Under the pieces are notes generated by a model, which had not been told where the DNA came from, ran no database searches, and saw only the letters and a program-made list of their open reading frames with translations. DNA of 17,771 nucleotides, from NCBI GenBank assembly GCA_903959665.1, contig CAJBXY010000087.1, forward strand, positions 1 to 17,771. The letters run 5' to 3'. Each line of letters begins with the position of its first letter. Within the stretch, counting starts at the first letter, position 1. Of the stretch, positions 17,274 to 17,771 are shown piece by piece. The translations under genes and the position numbers were made by a program. Source of the DNA: an uncultured Solirubrobacterales bacterium (GTDB lineage: Bacteria > Actinomycetota > Thermoleophilia > Solirubrobacterales > Solirubrobacteraceae).

Positions 17274-17771
17274 ATGCTGATCGGCAACCCGCCGGTTGAG
17301 CTGCCAGCGCCGCCACTTGCGAGCGGGCCGCTGCTGCTGCGCGAGTGGTCGGATTCCGACGTCCGCAGCCTCGTAGAGGCCTGCGCCGACCCGCTGACCT
17401 CGCGCTACACCTCGGTGCCGATCCCTTACACGCCGGAGGACGCGCGCCGCTTCATCAGTTTCGGTCGTTCACCGACGGCGCTGCCGTTAGCAGTCGCAAG
17501 CGCCGACGACGACACCGAGATGCTTGGCGCCGTTGGTCTGCACGCAGTTTCGCTGACCCGCCGCCGCTCCGAGATCGGTTATTGGACGGCGCCCTGGGCG
17601 CGTGGCCAAGGCGTTGCGCAGACGGCGCTTGAGCTGCTCTCAAATTGGGCGCTCGGGCCGCTCGGGCTCGAACGGCTCGACCTTTATGTCGAACCGGAGA
17701 ACGAGAGTTCGCAGCGCGTTGCTGAGCGCGCCGGATACAAGCGTGGAGCGCTAGTTCGCTCAGGAATCGCG
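17274..17771 (+). CDS. GNAT family N-acetyltransferase (5' part; runs off window)
   Basis: 166 codons open to the last base of the window; the stop is not reached. It matches RimJ/RimL-type GNAT enzymes, which transfer acetyl from acetyl-CoA to an amine, often a protein N-terminus or a small molecule. Features seen: the N-terminal LLLREWSDSDVRSLVEACADP segment, a beta-strand AVASADDDTEMLGAVGLH, EIGYWTAPWARGQGVAQTAL (motif A, with the RGQGVA acetyl-CoA pyrophosphate loop), and LERLDLYVEPENESSQRVAERAGY (motif B, Asn-x-x-Ser-x-x-Val-x-Glu-x-Ala-Gly). An in-frame ATG at 17214 would add 20 residues but would overlap the start of the divergent thioredoxin-like gene, so ATG 17274 is chosen. No SD is seen. 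Only a short C-terminal strand or two should be missing. Confidence 0.85.
   Translation, partial: MLIGNPPVELPAPPLASGPLLLREWSDSDVRSLVEACADPLTSRYTSVPIPYTPEDARRFISFGRSPTALPLAVASADDDTEMLGAVGLHAVSLTRRRSEIGYWTAPWARGQGVAQTALELLSNWALGPLGLERLDLYVEPENESSQRVAERAGYKRGALVRSGIA

Noticed and set aside
17216..17287. N-terminal extension of the thioredoxin-like protein from TTG 17287, and of the GNAT from ATG 17214
   Set aside because: Each would overlap the other gene's start, and neither added segment resembles its family; ATG 17215 and ATG 17274 leave a normal divergent gap.

Overview
The window looks like a chromosomal segment from a high-G+C actinobacterium-like organism. The best guess is class Thermoleophilia (Solirubrobacterales-like). 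This rests on gene content: a WS/DGAT-type wax ester/triacylglycerol acyltransferase, a sigma factor fused to a zinc anti-sigma-like domain, a DUF4395 protein, and a DipZ/NHL-type thioredoxin-like protein with a C-terminal CBM-like domain. Codon use is strongly G/C-biased throughout. I see no insertion sequence, phage, integron, CRISPR array, tRNA or rRNA, so this is ordinary core/accessory chromosome and not a mobile island.

Layout. (1) 7-7410, plus strand: a tightly coupled operon gltB-gltD-flavin monooxygenase. The two glutamate synthase subunits overlap by one base, and the monooxygenase start overlaps the gltD stop by 8 bp behind a perfect AGGAGG. (2) 7426-9846: a DUF4395 membrane protein with two CxxC motifs, divergent from a sigma factor that carries its own ZAS-type zinc-binding domain, hydrophobic segments and a basic, Ala-rich tail; then a small unrecognised acidic protein. 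(3) 9877-10732: FxsA-like membrane protein divergent from a DUF59/MIP18-type metal-sulfur cluster assembly factor, sharing a symmetrical promoter region. (4) 10726-13219: WS/DGAT acyltransferase divergent from a membrane-anchored M28/glutaminyl-cyclase-like peptidase. (5) 13242-15334: ispH convergent with a CaiB/BaiF CoA-transferase. (6) 15360-17771: a metallophosphoesterase divergent from the CoA-transferase and convergent with a thioredoxin-fold protein that has lost its CxxC; then the 5' part of a GNAT acetyltransferase running off the window.

Two architectural patterns stand out. First, at least six monocistronic or first genes have a TANNNT -10-like hexamer ending 7-9 nt before the start codon and no Shine-Dalgarno (a seventh has 12 nt). 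This predicts leaderless or nearly leaderless mRNAs, while the operon-internal monooxygenase keeps a perfect SD. Second, three of the convergent pairs interlock at their stop codons (4-7 bp overlaps), leaving no room for intrinsic terminators.

Functionally the window combines ammonia assimilation (GltBD), isoprenoid synthesis (IspH), lipid storage (acyltransferase), acyl-CoA metabolism (CoA-transferase), Fe-S or metal-cluster maturation (DUF59) and a self-regulated sigma factor. No single multi-gene novel system is obvious. The most unusual individual elements are the sigma/anti-sigma fusion next to the double-CxxC DUF4395 gene, the thioredoxin-like protein without CxxC, and the M28 protein with a substituted metal ligand.
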